From Sphingobacterium sp. (GTDB lineage: Bacteria > Bacteroidota > Bacteroidia > Sphingobacteriales > Sphingobacteriaceae): 64,000 nt of DNA. Numbering within the stretch: position 1 is the stretch's first letter; every line of letters begins with the position of its first letter. Where the stretch lies: positions 1,054,001 through 1,118,000 of the forward strand of contig JAITTY010000005.1 of assembly GCA_031286695.1 (NCBI GenBank). The letters run 5' to 3'. Below are positions 55,352 through 64,000 of this stretch, one piece after another. The notes under the pieces were generated by a model, which worked only from the letters and a program-made list of their open reading frames with translations, searched no databases and was not told the DNA's origin. Made by a program: the position numbers and the translations under genes.

Positions 55352-56542
55352 TTAATCTTCAAGTGCCTTCACACCTGGAAGAACTTTTCCTTCCATGTAT
55401 TCCAAAAGCGCACCACCACCTGTACTGACGTAACTGACATCCTCAGTCATACCAAATTTACTTACCGCAGCAGCTGAATCACCACCCCCTATTAAAGAGA
55501 ATGCACCATTCTTTGTTGCTTCCACAACAGCATCAGCAACAGCTTTGGTACCCTTCGCAAAGGTATCAAATTCAAAAACACCCATCGGACCATTCCAAAG
55601 AACTGTTTTAGAATTTTTGATGATCGTTGCGAAATTTGCAGCAGACTCCTGACCAATATCCAAACCTTGCAAATCCGCAGGAATTTGATCATTCGGTCCA
55701 TCATAAACATTGGCATCATTTGAAAATGCATCTGCAATCTGAGCATCAGTAGGAATAACCAAGTTTACACCTTTTTCTTTCGCTTTTTTTACCAGCTCAT
55801 TCGCTAAATCAAGTTTATCATTCTCAACCAACGACTGGCCAATTTCACCACCTCTAGCTTTGATGAAGGTATAAGCCATACCTCCTCCAATCAAAAGGTT
55901 GTCAACTTTATCCAATAAGGCTTCAATTAACTGAATTTTATCAGAAACTTTTGCCCCACCCATGATAGCAGTAAAAGGTCTAACCGGATTATTTAATACT
56001 TTTTCTGCATTTCCAACTTCTGCAGCCATCAAGTAACCGCTATATTTAGCTCCTGGGAAAAATTGCGCAACAATCGCTGTCGAAGCATGAGCTCTGTGAG
56101 CCGTACCGAAAGCATCGTTTACATAGATATCACCTAATTTTGATAACTTCTCGGCAAATTCAACATCTCCCTTTTCTTCTTCTTTATAGAATCGAAGGTT
56201 TTCTAGCAATAAAACCTGACCAGCTTGTAAAGCTGCAGCTTTTTCTACCGCCTCTGTGCCGATACAATCATTGGCAAACTGAACATCAGTACCTAAAACC
56301 TGTGAAAGATGAGCAACAATATGTTTTAATGAATACTTATCAGTAGGACCATCTTTTGGCCTTCCTAAATGGGACATCAATATCACGCTTCCACCATCGT
56401 TCAAAATCTTCTTTATTGTTGGAGCCGCTCCCTGGATACGATTATCATCCGTAATATTGAAATTTTCATCCAAAGGCACGTTGAAATCCACACGTACCAA
56501 GGCCTTTTTACCTGCAAAATTTAAATCGTCTACTGTTTTCAT
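55352..56542 (-). CDS. pgk: phosphoglycerate kinase
   Basis: 396 residues. Glycolytic and gluconeogenic enzyme transferring phosphate between 1,3-bisphosphoglycerate and ADP. Signatures: [16 protein letters not shown] (about 13-28), [10 protein letters not shown] (about 58-67), [22 protein letters not shown] (about 190-200), and the nucleotide loop [11 protein letters not shown] near 350-360. Length is standard. Stand-alone gene with its own terminator. Confidence 0.98.
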   Translation of the reverse strand: MKTVDDLNFAGKKALVRVDFNVPLDENFNITDDNRIQGAAPTIKKILNDGGSVILMSHLGRPKDGPTDKYSLKHIVAHLSQVLGTDVQFANDCIGTEAVEKAAALQAGQVLLLENLRFYKEEEKGDVEFAEKLSKLGDIYVNDAFGTAHRAHASTAIVAQFFPGAKYSGYLMAAEVGNAEKVLNNPVRPFTAIMGGAKVSDKIQLIEALLDKVDNLLIGGGMAYTFIKARGGEIGQSLVENDKLDLANELVKKAKEKGVNLVIPTDAQIADAFSNDANVYDGPNDQIPADLQGLDIGQESAANFATIIKNSKTVLWNGPMGVFEFDTFAKGTKAVADAVVEATKNGAFSLIGGGDSAAAVSKFGMTEDVSYVSTGGGALLEYMEGKVLPGVKALED

Positions 56543-56758
56543 TCTGTAACTTTATTGATTTGGGATTAGGTCGTTTTGTCAAACGAACAGCTAAATATAA
56601 AAAAAAGCATTTGCTTTCATTAGAAATAATTATTTATTAATGGCAATTCTTACCTTGAATCGAACTTTTCCGCACGCAACGCAAGAATTACCTGCATCGT
56701 TATAAATCATAATAACCTATGACCATACGACGATTGAACCTCCTTTACAAATCAATTA

Positions 56759-58525
56759 CTAGTGGATCTCAACGCTATAAGGCAACCTTGCCTGCACACC
56801 CGTCTGTGCTGTAGCTTTTCTCATGACATCAAAATAACGATAGTATTCGCCCATTTGTTCTTTTGCAACCCAAACTTGGACTTTTTCTTTTGAATTATTC
56901 AATATTGAGGTAAAAGGATCCTCTTTCTCCGGATACTGGGACACTTTATATTTGCTCAAGTTGGCCTTTTTAGCGGCAGCCTGAATAGCGATATCCAAGT
57001 TGCCGAGACGGTCAACCAATTTATTATTTACCCCTTGCGCACCAGTCCAAACTCGTCCCTGCCCAATACTATCAACATCAGCAATGGATAATTTACGCCC
57101 ATCTGCAACAACTTTAGTAAATGTACCATATACTTTATCAACTTCCCGTTGGATGATATCTCTTTCTTCTGCAGTCAATGGCCTGTCAAAAGAAGTCATC
57201 AAATCGGCGAACTTCCCAGTTTTTACACCATCGTAGTGAACTCCGATTTTATTGTTCATCAAATTCTGAAAATTAGGGATCACACCAAATACGCCAATAG
57301 AACCTGTAATCGTTGTAGGCTCAGCAAATATAGAATCTGCCGCTGCCGAGATATAATACCCACCAGAGGCCGCTAAATCACCCATAGAAACGATGACAGG
57401 TTTCACTTTTTTTGTCAAAATAACTTCACGCCAAATAATATCCGAAGCCAAAGCAGATCCTCCTGGTGAATTAACACGCAAAACAACAGCTTTAACCGCA
57501 TCATCTTCCCTTAATTTTCGTAGTTCGCGGGAGAATTTATCGCCACCGATTTGGCCAGGTCCCGTCCCCTCACCGTCAACAATTTCTCCGGCAGCATAAA
57601 GAACCGCAACTTCAGATCCACTCGCATCATCTTTTACCTTTTTATTATAATCCAATAGGGAAACAAACGATATCTCATCCTTTTCCGAAATTTTCAAACG
57701 CTTTCTCAAGTCTGACAGAAGTTCGTCTTTATACAGCTTGGCATCCGCAAGCTTATATTTTACCGCATCGTCCGCATCCCGAACACGGTAGTCATTCGCA
57801 ATAGCCCGTAATGAATCGGCAGCAATATTTCTGCTCACTGCTATTTCATTAATAAAAGTACTGTATATACTACCCAAATAGGATGTTACCTGCAAGCGAT
57901 TGGGATCACTCATTTTATTCAAAAAGTAAGGTTCAACAGCACTTTTAAATGTACCCACCTTCACAATCTGCATCTCTACCCCAACCTTATCCAGGAGGTC
58001 TTTATAGAACATCGTAGAACTTGCCAAACCTCTAAAATCAATCGTCCCTTGTGGATTCACATACACCTTATCAGCAATGCTCGCTACATAGTAGGCCTTT
58101 TGGTCATACCCGGCATTATAAGCAACAACAAATTTCCCGGTTTTCTTAAAGGCCAAAAGTTCGTCTCTTACTTCCTTTAAACTTGCAAAACCAACCCCGA
58201 TATGACTTGCATCCAAATAGATTCCTTTAATATTTCCGTCGGTAGCCGCATATTTGATCCTCGCCAAAATATCATCCAATCCAATATTTTTGGTCGAATA
58301 ACCCGGAAGGTTAAGACTACCCAAAGGATTGGCCTCACTTCGCTCCGTAATATCATAGTCAAAGGACAGATATAAAACCGAATTACTCTTAACAACAATC
58401 TCTTGGTCAGAAGAGGCTGAACTGATGATCGCCCCAATAATTCCCATCAAAACAATAAACAACACAACAAAAGAGATCACAATCCCCGTAATTGTTGCCA
58501 GTACGTACTTAAAAAATGATTTCAT
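56759..58525 (-). CDS. sppA: signal peptide peptidase SppA, long (67K) type
   Basis: 588 residues. An N-terminal membrane helix (about 9-32) anchors it in the inner membrane, facing the periplasm. Two tandem S49 domains: the first contains VGTFKSAVEPYFL with the catalytic Lys, the second VSMGDLAASGGYYISAAAD with the nucleophilic Ser. Length and the split of Lys and Ser over the two halves match the E. coli-type enzyme. It degrades cleaved signal peptides in the membrane. Confidence 0.95.
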   Translation of the reverse strand: MKSFFKYVLATITGIVISFVVLFIVLMGIIGAIISSASSDQEIVVKSNSVLYLSFDYDITERSEANPLGSLNLPGYSTKNIGLDDILARIKYAATDGNIKGIYLDASHIGVGFASLKEVRDELLAFKKTGKFVVAYNAGYDQKAYYVASIADKVYVNPQGTIDFRGLASSTMFYKDLLDKVGVEMQIVKVGTFKSAVEPYFLNKMSDPNRLQVTSYLGSIYSTFINEIAVSRNIAADSLRAIANDYRVRDADDAVKYKLADAKLYKDELLSDLRKRLKISEKDEISFVSLLDYNKKVKDDASGSEVAVLYAAGEIVDGEGTGPGQIGGDKFSRELRKLREDDAVKAVVLRVNSPGGSALASDIIWREVILTKKVKPVIVSMGDLAASGGYYISAAADSIFAEPTTITGSIGVFGVIPNFQNLMNNKIGVHYDGVKTGKFADLMTSFDRPLTAEERDIIQREVDKVYGTFTKVVADGRKLSIADVDSIGQGRVWTGAQGVNNKLVDRLGNLDIAIQAAAKKANLSKYKVSQYPEKEDPFTSILNNSKEKVQVWVAKEQMGEYYRYFDVMRKATAQTGVQARLPYSVEIH

Positions 58526-58747
58526 ATTTTGTAATTAAATCCGATCCATAACCTATCTTCCTGTGGAAAGACTTATTTTTCACTAAAGGTAAGGCAATAT
58601 TTTTTATTCACCCAGTCTTTTATTTCAACTACAACATATTTTTTTCCACGAAATTAGGGCATCTAGCCAACTGAAATTCACTTTTCCACCTACAATTTAT
58701 ACCCGAATTTCTTCCTATTAAAATCAACAAAACCTTAATTTAGCAGT

Positions 58748-59251
58748 ATGAATAAGATTTACATACTATTGGGCACCAATCTCGGAGACCGTTTTCAGCA
58801 ACTTGATCTAGCGAGAAAACAGCTTGAGTTGCGTCTTGGAGCAATTATTGAAGTTTCTTCGATCTATGAAACTGCCGCATGGGGAGTGGAAGACCAGCCT
58901 ACATTCCTGAATCAGGCCCTTATCATAACTACCGATCTACAGGCGACTGACTGTTTAGAGATCACCCAGTCCATTGAACAGGAATTAGGACGTATACGCA
59001 TCAAAAAATGGGGCGAAAGAGTGATAGACATCGACCTTATCTACTTTAACCAAGATATCATTGATCTGCCCACACTTCGTATTCCACATCCTTTTATTGC
59101 AGAACGAAGATTTGTACTCGCGCCTTTAGTTGAAATAGCGCCGGACTATATCCATCCCCTTTACAAAAAAAATAACGTATATTTATTGGATAAATGCAAA
59201 GACGACTTACCTGTAAAGAAAATTAGCAACGATGAACCATATCGACATTGA
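58748..59251 (+). CDS. folK: HPPK, folate biosynthesis
   Basis: 167 residues. 6-hydroxymethyl-7,8-dihydropterin pyrophosphokinase transfers pyrophosphate from ATP to the pterin in folate synthesis. Motifs: YILLGTNLGDR (about 4-14), VSSIYETAAWG, and the signature RWGxRxIDIDLI present as KKWGERVIDIDLIYF (about 89-103), with IPHPFIAERRFVLAPL near 118-133. The 3' end overlaps the Hpt gene by 20 nt. Confidence 0.95.
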   Translation: MNKIYILLGTNLGDRFQQLDLARKQLELRLGAIIEVSSIYETAAWGVEDQPTFLNQALIITTDLQATDCLEITQSIEQELGRIRIKKWGERVIDIDLIYFNQDIIDLPTLRIPHPFIAERRFVLAPLVEIAPDYIHPLYKKNNVYLLDKCKDDLPVKKISNDEPYRH

Positions 59252-59576
59252 ACTGATCAACCAAAACATGTTTGACAATCCAGAATTAATCAAACAATTT
59301 GTATCAATGTATCTTATTCAAACACCTGTAGACCTCGACAAGCTCCGCCAAGCCCTGGCTGAAGGAGATTTTCAAAAGATTGGCGATACAGCCCATCATA
59401 TCAAACCCACCATGGACTATATAGGTGCTTTTCATTTAAAAGAAAAATTTGAGGAATTAGAGACCAATGCAAAAAACCAGGAATCTCTTGAAGGACTCCG
59501 AGCCTCCTTTGATATCATTTACATCGAAATGAAGGAGCTGCTATTTGAATTGGAACAATATGAAAAAACGATCTAA
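59232..59576 (+). CDS. orphan Hpt (histidine phosphotransfer) domain protein
   Basis: 114 residues, a single Hpt four-helix bundle. The site is TAHHIKPTMDYIG with His55 as the likely phospho-acceptor (AHxxK pattern; the usual AHTLKG follows the same spacing). No receiver, kinase or regulator gene is close. It starts inside folK (20-nt overlap) and its stop overlaps the stop of the convergent pssA gene. It presumably relays phosphate between hybrid kinases and response regulators encoded elsewhere. Confidence 0.85.
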   Translation: MNHIDIELINQNMFDNPELIKQFVSMYLIQTPVDLDKLRQALAEGDFQKIGDTAHHIKPTMDYIGAFHLKEKFEELETNAKNQESLEGLRASFDIIYIEMKELLFELEQYEKTI

Positions 59577-59593
59577 ACCAGATCGTTTTTTTT
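59563..59593. terminator. shared terminator overlapping both stop codons (Hpt/pssA)
   Basis: AAAAAACGATCT (59563-59574) pairs perfectly with AGATCGTTTTTT (59580-59591), a 5-nt loop. The Hpt stop (59574-59576) and the pssA stop (59573-59575 on the minus strand) lie within it, so the last codons of both genes form the stem or loop. Confidence 0.85.
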
Positions 59594-60259
59594 ATTGAAA
59601 TGCAATGCCGACAATAGGAAATATAAAATAAGTATGATCGGTAAAGCCATAAATTGACCGACAATAAACAAGATCAGCGTCAGGAGTAGAAAAATAAAGC
59701 GAAACTTATTCGTATTCCAATCCATAGAACTGAATTTCATCGAAAATAGCCTAATTTCACTCACTAATAGATAACTTGTCAAAAGAACGCTGCAAATCAA
59801 AACAATTGGATTTAAAATTACCTGCGGATATTTATCAGCAATATAAGGTAACGAAAGTACATAGAATGTATTCATTGGTGTATTTAGACCGATAAAATCA
59901 GACGTTTGCCGCTCATCCAGGTTGAACTTTGCGAGACGCAAGGCAGAAAAAATGGTGATGATATACCCTAAATAAGGTAACAGAGAACCATCAGGAAATA
60001 CCTTGGTCAACAAGGTAAACATGATCGTCCCAGGTAAAAAACCAAAACTAACCATATCTGCCAATGAATCGAGCTCTTTCCCTATTGGCGATTTAACATG
60101 AAGAAGCCTCGCGACCATTCCATCGAAAAAATCAAATATCCCCGACGCAAACACACAGATAGTAACAGCTTGTATATTACCTTTCAGTGCCATTAATACA
60201 GCGATACAGCCACTAAATAAGTTTAGACAAGTCAGCAGATTTGGGATATGTTTTTTCAT
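59573..60259 (-). CDS. pssA: CDP-diacylglycerol-serine O-phosphatidyltransferase
   Basis: 228 residues of the CDP-alcohol phosphatidyltransferase family, making phosphatidylserine for phosphatidylethanolamine. The family motif DG(x2)AR(x8)G(x3)D(x3)D is seen as DGMVARLLHVKSPIGKELD followed by SLAD, at about 45-67. About six to seven membrane helices (for example LFSGCIAVLMAL, YLGYIITIFSALRL, FIFLLLTLILFIVGQFMAL). Length fits the short PssA type. Confidence 0.9.
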   Translation of the reverse strand: MKKHIPNLLTCLNLFSGCIAVLMALKGNIQAVTICVFASGIFDFFDGMVARLLHVKSPIGKELDSLADMVSFGFLPGTIMFTLLTKVFPDGSLLPYLGYIITIFSALRLAKFNLDERQTSDFIGLNTPMNTFYVLSLPYIADKYPQVILNPIVLICSVLLTSYLLVSEIRLFSMKFSSMDWNTNKFRFIFLLLTLILFIVGQFMALPIILILYFLLSALHFNKKNDLV

Positions 60260-60278
60260 TTACAGGATATTTTAAATT

Positions 60279-60312
60279 AAAAAAGCCATCATTCGATTAG
60301 AAATGATGGCTA
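60279..60312 (-). terminator. terminator of rho
   Basis: AGCCATCATT/AATGATGGCT (60285-60294 with 60303-60312) with a T run on the minus strand; 21 nt after the rho stop. Confidence 0.8.
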
Positions 60313-60333
60313 AAATATCAAAATTTGATGGAA

Positions 60334-61833
60334 TTAACCATTCATACTGATCAAAAATTCCTCATTTGATTTAGTTCCACGCAATTGACCTTGTAAAAAT
60401 TCCATGGCCTCCGTAGAATTCATATCAGACAAGTGGTTACGAAGTACCCAAATACGTTGTAATGTTTCTTTGTCAGTCAATAGATCATCACGACGTGTAC
60501 TCGATGCAGTGATATCGATCGCAGGGAAAATCCGTTTGTTCGCCAGCTTACGATCCAACTGTAATTCCATATTACCTGTACCTTTGAATTCTTCAAAGAT
60601 AACTTCATCCATTTTAGAACCTGTATCTGTCAATGCTGTTGCCAAAATAGTCAATGAACCACCGTTTTCAATATTTCGGGCAGCACCAAAGAAACGTTTT
60701 GGCTTGTGTAAAGCATTAGCGTCCACACCACCGGATAAAATTTTACCCGAAGCTGGAGCAACTGTGTTATACGCACGCGCTAATCTGGTGATAGAATCTA
60801 ACAAGATAACAACATCATGTCCACACTCTACCATACGTTTAGCTTTCTCAAGAACGATATTCGCAATTTTCACGTGACGGTCAGCTGGCTCATCAAATGT
60901 CGAAGAAACAACTTCAGCGCGTACGCTTCTCGCCATATCTGTAACCTCCTCAGGACGCTCATCGATTAATAAGATAATCAAATAAACTTCTGGGTGATTC
61001 TTCGCAATAGCATTTGCAACCTCTTTCAACAAGTTTGTTTTACCCGTTTTCGGCTGCGCAACGATCAATCCACGTTGGCCCTTACCTATAGGTGTAAACA
61101 AATCCATGATACGCGTAGAGTAATTTCCAACTCCCATATCGAGATTTAAACGTTCATCCGGAAATAATGGTGTTAAATAATCAAATGGAACACGGTCACG
61201 AACCTCAGCAGGATTTTGCCCATTGATAGCCTCAACCCGTACCAAAGGGAAGTATTTTTCACCCTCTTTAGGTGGACGGATACAACCACGTACCGTATCT
61301 CCCGTTTTCAAACCAAATAATTTGATCTGAGATTGTGATACATAAATATCATCAGGAGAAGTCAAATAGTTATAATCTGATGAGCGTAAGAAGCCATAAC
61401 CATCAGGCATGATCTCCAATACACCCTCGTTAACGATCACATTATCGAAATCTGTACTTGAAGAGGTGTTTTCTGCTTTAGGAGTTTGTGTTGCTTTTTC
61501 AGGTTGGGGACCTTTATCTACTGCTGGTGCATCTTCGGTTGCAACCGGGGTTTCGTCATGCTCAGAAACTTCACGTTTTCTTACCGTGACAGGTTCCGCA
61601 GTTTTTACGGTCCGCACACGCTTACGTGTACGTTCAGCATGTTCCTGGTTATCTTCCTCTACCTTAGCTGCTTTTTCAGCTGGCGCTGGAGCTGCTTCCT
61701 CTTCTCCACCAGTATTGCTAATTCTTTCGATTAATTCTTGTTTACGCAATTTATCAGCATCTGCGATACCGATCAACTTAGCAATCTCGCGCAATTCCGA
61801 TACGAGTTTAGCGTTTAATTCGTTAATATCCAT
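60334..61833 (-). CDS. rho: transcription termination factor Rho with a long low-complexity insert
   Basis: 499 residues from the ATG at 61833 ([14 protein letters not shown] matches the Rho_N SAP-like domain; the upstream ATG at 61896 would add 21 residues). After Rho_N (about 1-45) comes an insert of some 90 residues rich in Ala, Glu, Lys, Pro and Thr (about 48-140). Then the RNA-binding cold-shock domain ([20 protein letters not shown]) and the helicase core with Walker A ([13 protein letters not shown]), [13 protein letters not shown] and ITRLARAYN. The insert corresponds in place to the disordered domain known in Bacteroides Rho. Confidence 0.96.
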   Translation of the reverse strand: MDINELNAKLVSELREIAKLIGIADADKLRKQELIERISNTGGEEEAAPAPAEKAAKVEEDNQEHAERTRKRVRTVKTAEPVTVRKREVSEHDETPVATEDAPAVDKGPQPEKATQTPKAENTSSSTDFDNVIVNEGVLEIMPDGYGFLRSSDYNYLTSPDDIYVSQSQIKLFGLKTGDTVRGCIRPPKEGEKYFPLVRVEAINGQNPAEVRDRVPFDYLTPLFPDERLNLDMGVGNYSTRIMDLFTPIGKGQRGLIVAQPKTGKTNLLKEVANAIAKNHPEVYLIILLIDERPEEVTDMARSVRAEVVSSTFDEPADRHVKIANIVLEKAKRMVECGHDVVILLDSITRLARAYNTVAPASGKILSGGVDANALHKPKRFFGAARNIENGGSLTILATALTDTGSKMDEVIFEEFKGTGNMELQLDRKLANKRIFPAIDITASSTRRDDLLTDKETLQRIWVLRNHLSDMNSTEAMEFLQGQLRGTKSNEEFLISMNG

Positions 61834-62136
61834 TAATGTGTTGTGTATGATTTTTGGATTTTTTTTTGAGCTTTTTTCTGAATTCTGATTACACACTTAA
61901 ACAAGTTTCCATGATTAAGTGTGATGAAGAACTTAATGATTTCTTTTAAACCCGAAGTGGATTAAATATTGAGAACCTAGACAAAGAAAAAAACAAATTT
62001 TGTTATTTCAAAATATTTCAAAAAAAATATTTACTATTGTAGTTAGTAAAACGATTTAACAACATTTTTAGATTGAATTTTATATTTTTTTTCATAAGTT
62101 CGTACCTTTCAAAATTTAAGTTTTTAGATCCCTTAT
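61834..62136. other. intergenic region between rho and the sugar symporter
   Basis: 303 nt of AT-rich divergent promoter region with long T and A runs at 61960-62090. No coding relic. TACCTTTC near 62103 is a weak -7 candidate for the transporter. Confidence 0.3.
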
Positions 62137-63864
62137 ATGGAACAGCAACAAACTAAAACCAATTACCCCGCACTCTACACATTGATTATTGTGTTTTTCT
62201 TTTGGGGGTTCATTGCGGCAGGGAACAGTGTTTTTATACCGTTCTGCAAAAATTACTTTCATTTAGACCAGTTTCAATCCCAGTTAATAGACTTTGCTTT
62301 TTATACAGCCTATTATATTGGTGCATTGTTACTATTTATCTTCAGTTCAATCGGAGGAAAGGACCTGGTTGGAAAATGGGGATATAAAAAGAGTATCGTT
62401 TACGGTTTACTTTTCTCGGCATTGGGGGCAGCAGCCATGATTGTCGCTGTCGAAGTAAACTTATATGTTGGTATGTTGTTGGGACTATTCGTTGTAGCCC
62501 TTGGTTTTTCATTACAACAGACTGCAGCAAATCCATTTGCCGTTTTATTGGGTGATCCGAAAACGGGTGCTTCCCGTGTGAACCTAGGTGGTGGTATCAA
62601 CTCATTTGGTACAACAATAGGCCCTCTTGTTATCGGATTTTCCTTATTCGGAACTTTTGAGCCTATTTCTGACTCCGAGATAGCTAACCTTCCTTTAAAC
62701 AAGGTTGTTTATCTTTATATAGGTGTCGGTCTGTTGTTCCTGCTGGCTGCAGCATTATTTAATTTCAGTAAAAAAGTTCCTGCTGGAATTAGTGATGAGC
62801 CAATGGAAAAGGCCAATAAAGCTTTACGCACGTTGATCATTATGACCGTCCTACTTTTTGGTATGTTCACACCAGTTTTCTTAAGTTATAAGAGTGATTT
62901 GGCCTTGCAGGTAGAACAATTACACAAACAGGTTTCTAGTTTAACGGATCAGGTTCAGATTGATCAACTCAAATTGCACATCAAGGAAGTTGCCAAACCA
63001 CTTGAAATGCAACGTATGTTATGGTTGGCAGGTGCTTTAGTTGTTGTTATTGGTGGATTATTATTCTCCAATAAGAGTGCACAAAAGAATCCTGAAGGTT
63101 GGGGCGCGATGAAATATCCGCAATTGGCTTTGGGTATGCTTGCCTTGTTTATCTATGTGGGGATAGAAGTTGCCATCGGTAGTAACTTAGGTGAGTTACT
63201 AACATTGAAAGAATTTGGTCACTTGCAGTCATCGCAGATTACACCTTACGTATCTATGTACTGGGGAAGTATGATGATCGGTCGTTGGGCCGGCGCAATT
63301 ACAGCCTTTAACTTGAGTAAATCGGCTAAAAATGGATTATTGATTATCGTTCCATTGATTGCATTTTCGATCATTATCGGCGTCAACACACTTGCCGGAT
63401 TTGAAATGTCACATCTCTATTATTACGTAGTATGTATTCTTCTTCAAATTGTAGCATTCTACCTAAGTAAAGAAAAACCTGCTCGCACATTGATTATTTT
63501 CGGATTATTTGGAATCATTGCGATGTTAATTGGCCTATTCTCATCAGGTACTATTGCAATCTATGCTTTCTTATCGGGCGGTCTTGCTTGTTCAATTATG
63601 TGGTCTTCGATTTTCAGTTTATCCATTGTAGGCTTAGGTAAATATACAGCTCAAGGTTCGGCATTTCTTGTCATGATGATTCTTGGCGGTGGTGTTCTTC
63701 CTCCGATTCAAGGAAAATTAGCAGATATTATCGGCATCCATAACTCGTATATCCTACCGTTGATCGGATTCTGTTATGTTGTTTTCTTTGCGATATTTGT
63801 TAAGGGAATATTAACAAAACAAGGAATCAATATTGACGAAATAGAGGCTGAAGGGGGGCATTAA
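62137..63864 (+). CDS. MFS sugar:proton symporter, FucP/GlcP-like
   Basis: 575 residues. The start [20 protein letters not shown] (in parts), the [15 protein letters not shown] and [23 protein letters not shown] segments are typical of the fucose/glucose FucP family (FHS). It is longer than FucP (about 440). The extra length lies mainly in a central segment (about 230-320) with a membrane helix, a charged coiled-coil-like stretch ([20 protein letters not shown]) and another helix, so it may have 14 rather than 12 membrane helices. Substrate unknown; glucose, galactose or fucose are likely. A strong terminator follows. Confidence 0.88.
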   Translation: MEQQQTKTNYPALYTLIIVFFFWGFIAAGNSVFIPFCKNYFHLDQFQSQLIDFAFYTAYYIGALLLFIFSSIGGKDLVGKWGYKKSIVYGLLFSALGAAAMIVAVEVNLYVGMLLGLFVVALGFSLQQTAANPFAVLLGDPKTGASRVNLGGGINSFGTTIGPLVIGFSLFGTFEPISDSEIANLPLNKVVYLYIGVGLLFLLAAALFNFSKKVPAGISDEPMEKANKALRTLIIMTVLLFGMFTPVFLSYKSDLALQVEQLHKQVSSLTDQVQIDQLKLHIKEVAKPLEMQRMLWLAGALVVVIGGLLFSNKSAQKNPEGWGAMKYPQLALGMLALFIYVGIEVAIGSNLGELLTLKEFGHLQSSQITPYVSMYWGSMMIGRWAGAITAFNLSKSAKNGLLIIVPLIAFSIIIGVNTLAGFEMSHLYYYVVCILLQIVAFYLSKEKPARTLIIFGLFGIIAMLIGLFSSGTIAIYAFLSGGLACSIMWSSIFSLSIVGLGKYTAQGSAFLVMMILGGGVLPPIQGKLADIIGIHNSYILPLIGFCYVVFFAIFVKGILTKQGINIDEIEAEGGH

Positions 63865-63918
63865 TACCCTTACTAATTGTAAATAGTACACTATTTAAAC
63901 AATTTTATTACACAGCTC

Positions 63919-63957
63919 AAAAACTGGCTTAACAATATCGTTAAGCCAGTTTTTTTA
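63919..63957 (+). terminator. terminator of the sugar symporter gene
   Basis: A perfect 15-bp stem (63919-63933 with 63940-63954, core ACTGGCTTAAC) with a 6-nt loop and T run, 55 nt after the stop. Confidence 0.9.
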
Positions 63958-64000
63958 TATAGTCACCAAACTACAAAAATTTATTTTTTGAAAAATACAT

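Noticed and set aside
60404..61888. Long open frames antisense to rho (157 and 159 codons)
   Set aside because: They are shadows of a certain gene; the low-complexity insert of Rho makes serine-rich antisense frames likely.

Overview
The window reads as a chromosomal segment of a Bacteroidota bacterium, most likely Sphingobacteriaceae and probably Sphingobacterium (inference). The signs are the gene order CBS protein - nadK - uppS - bamA - ompH - ompH, a GH97/GH127 pair, TonB-dependent uptake, a YpdA-type reductase, Rho with a long acidic/basic insert, start codons with little Shine-Dalgarno signal, and promoter-like TAnnTTTG boxes. Most genes are housekeeping and intact. No insertion sequence, prophage or CRISPR array was seen.

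1-9.5 kb: a truncated Gfo/Idh/MocA oxidoreductase downstream of argS, a divergent PLP-dependent arginine decarboxylase, a gene relic, a secreted thioredoxin-like protein, and a glycerol operon (glpD-glpK-glpF) closed by a 19-bp terminator hairpin shared with the convergent operon. 9.5-11.3 kb: an adjacent N-acyltransferase and O-acyltransferase pair that resembles the glycine/ornithine lipid synthesis pair. 11.6-18.6 kb: CBS protein, nadK, uppS, bamA and two ompH/skp genes, i.e. NAD phosphorylation plus envelope assembly, with decayed coding scraps between nadK and uppS. 18.9-21.9 kb: a TetR regulator, then a membrane Fe-S protein with a CCG-domain partner.

22.2-26.9 kb: a three-gene minus-strand unit (TonB-dependent siderophore receptor, metal-chelate binding lipoprotein, SAM methyltransferase) and a LOG-family hydrolase. 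27.1-31.6 kb: convergent GH127 and GH97 glycosidases with a decayed second copy of the GH97 3' end between them. 31.9-34.2 kb: DinB-like and SRPBCC proteins, then a lipoprotein that looks like the pore-forming core of a cholesterol-dependent cytolysin without its membrane-binding domain 4. 34.5-36.9 kb is AT-rich accessory DNA: small secreted and membrane proteins and a frameshifted toxin-like relic coupled to a tiny two-helix membrane protein, beside a tRNA-Leu gene.

37-50.8 kb: Ppx/GppA phosphatase, DUF4142-like lipoprotein, PEP carboxylase, FUSC membrane protein with YpdA reductase, TetR, murB, ECF sigma factor, cytochrome b5-like protein, PfkB kinase, three tandem tRNA-Asn genes and mgtE. 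51.4-64 kb: a large fusion of a zinc-protease-like domain, a TolB-like propeller and an outer-membrane barrel; an EEP-family hydrolase; pgk; sppA; folK overlapping an orphan Hpt gene; pssA; rho; and a FucP-like sugar symporter.

The observations most worth follow-up are the CDC-like lipoprotein, the toxin-like relic with its coupled small membrane protein, the protease-propeller-barrel fusion, the receptor-binding protein-methyltransferase unit and the aminolipid acyltransferase pair. All assignments come from reading the sequence; no database search was run.
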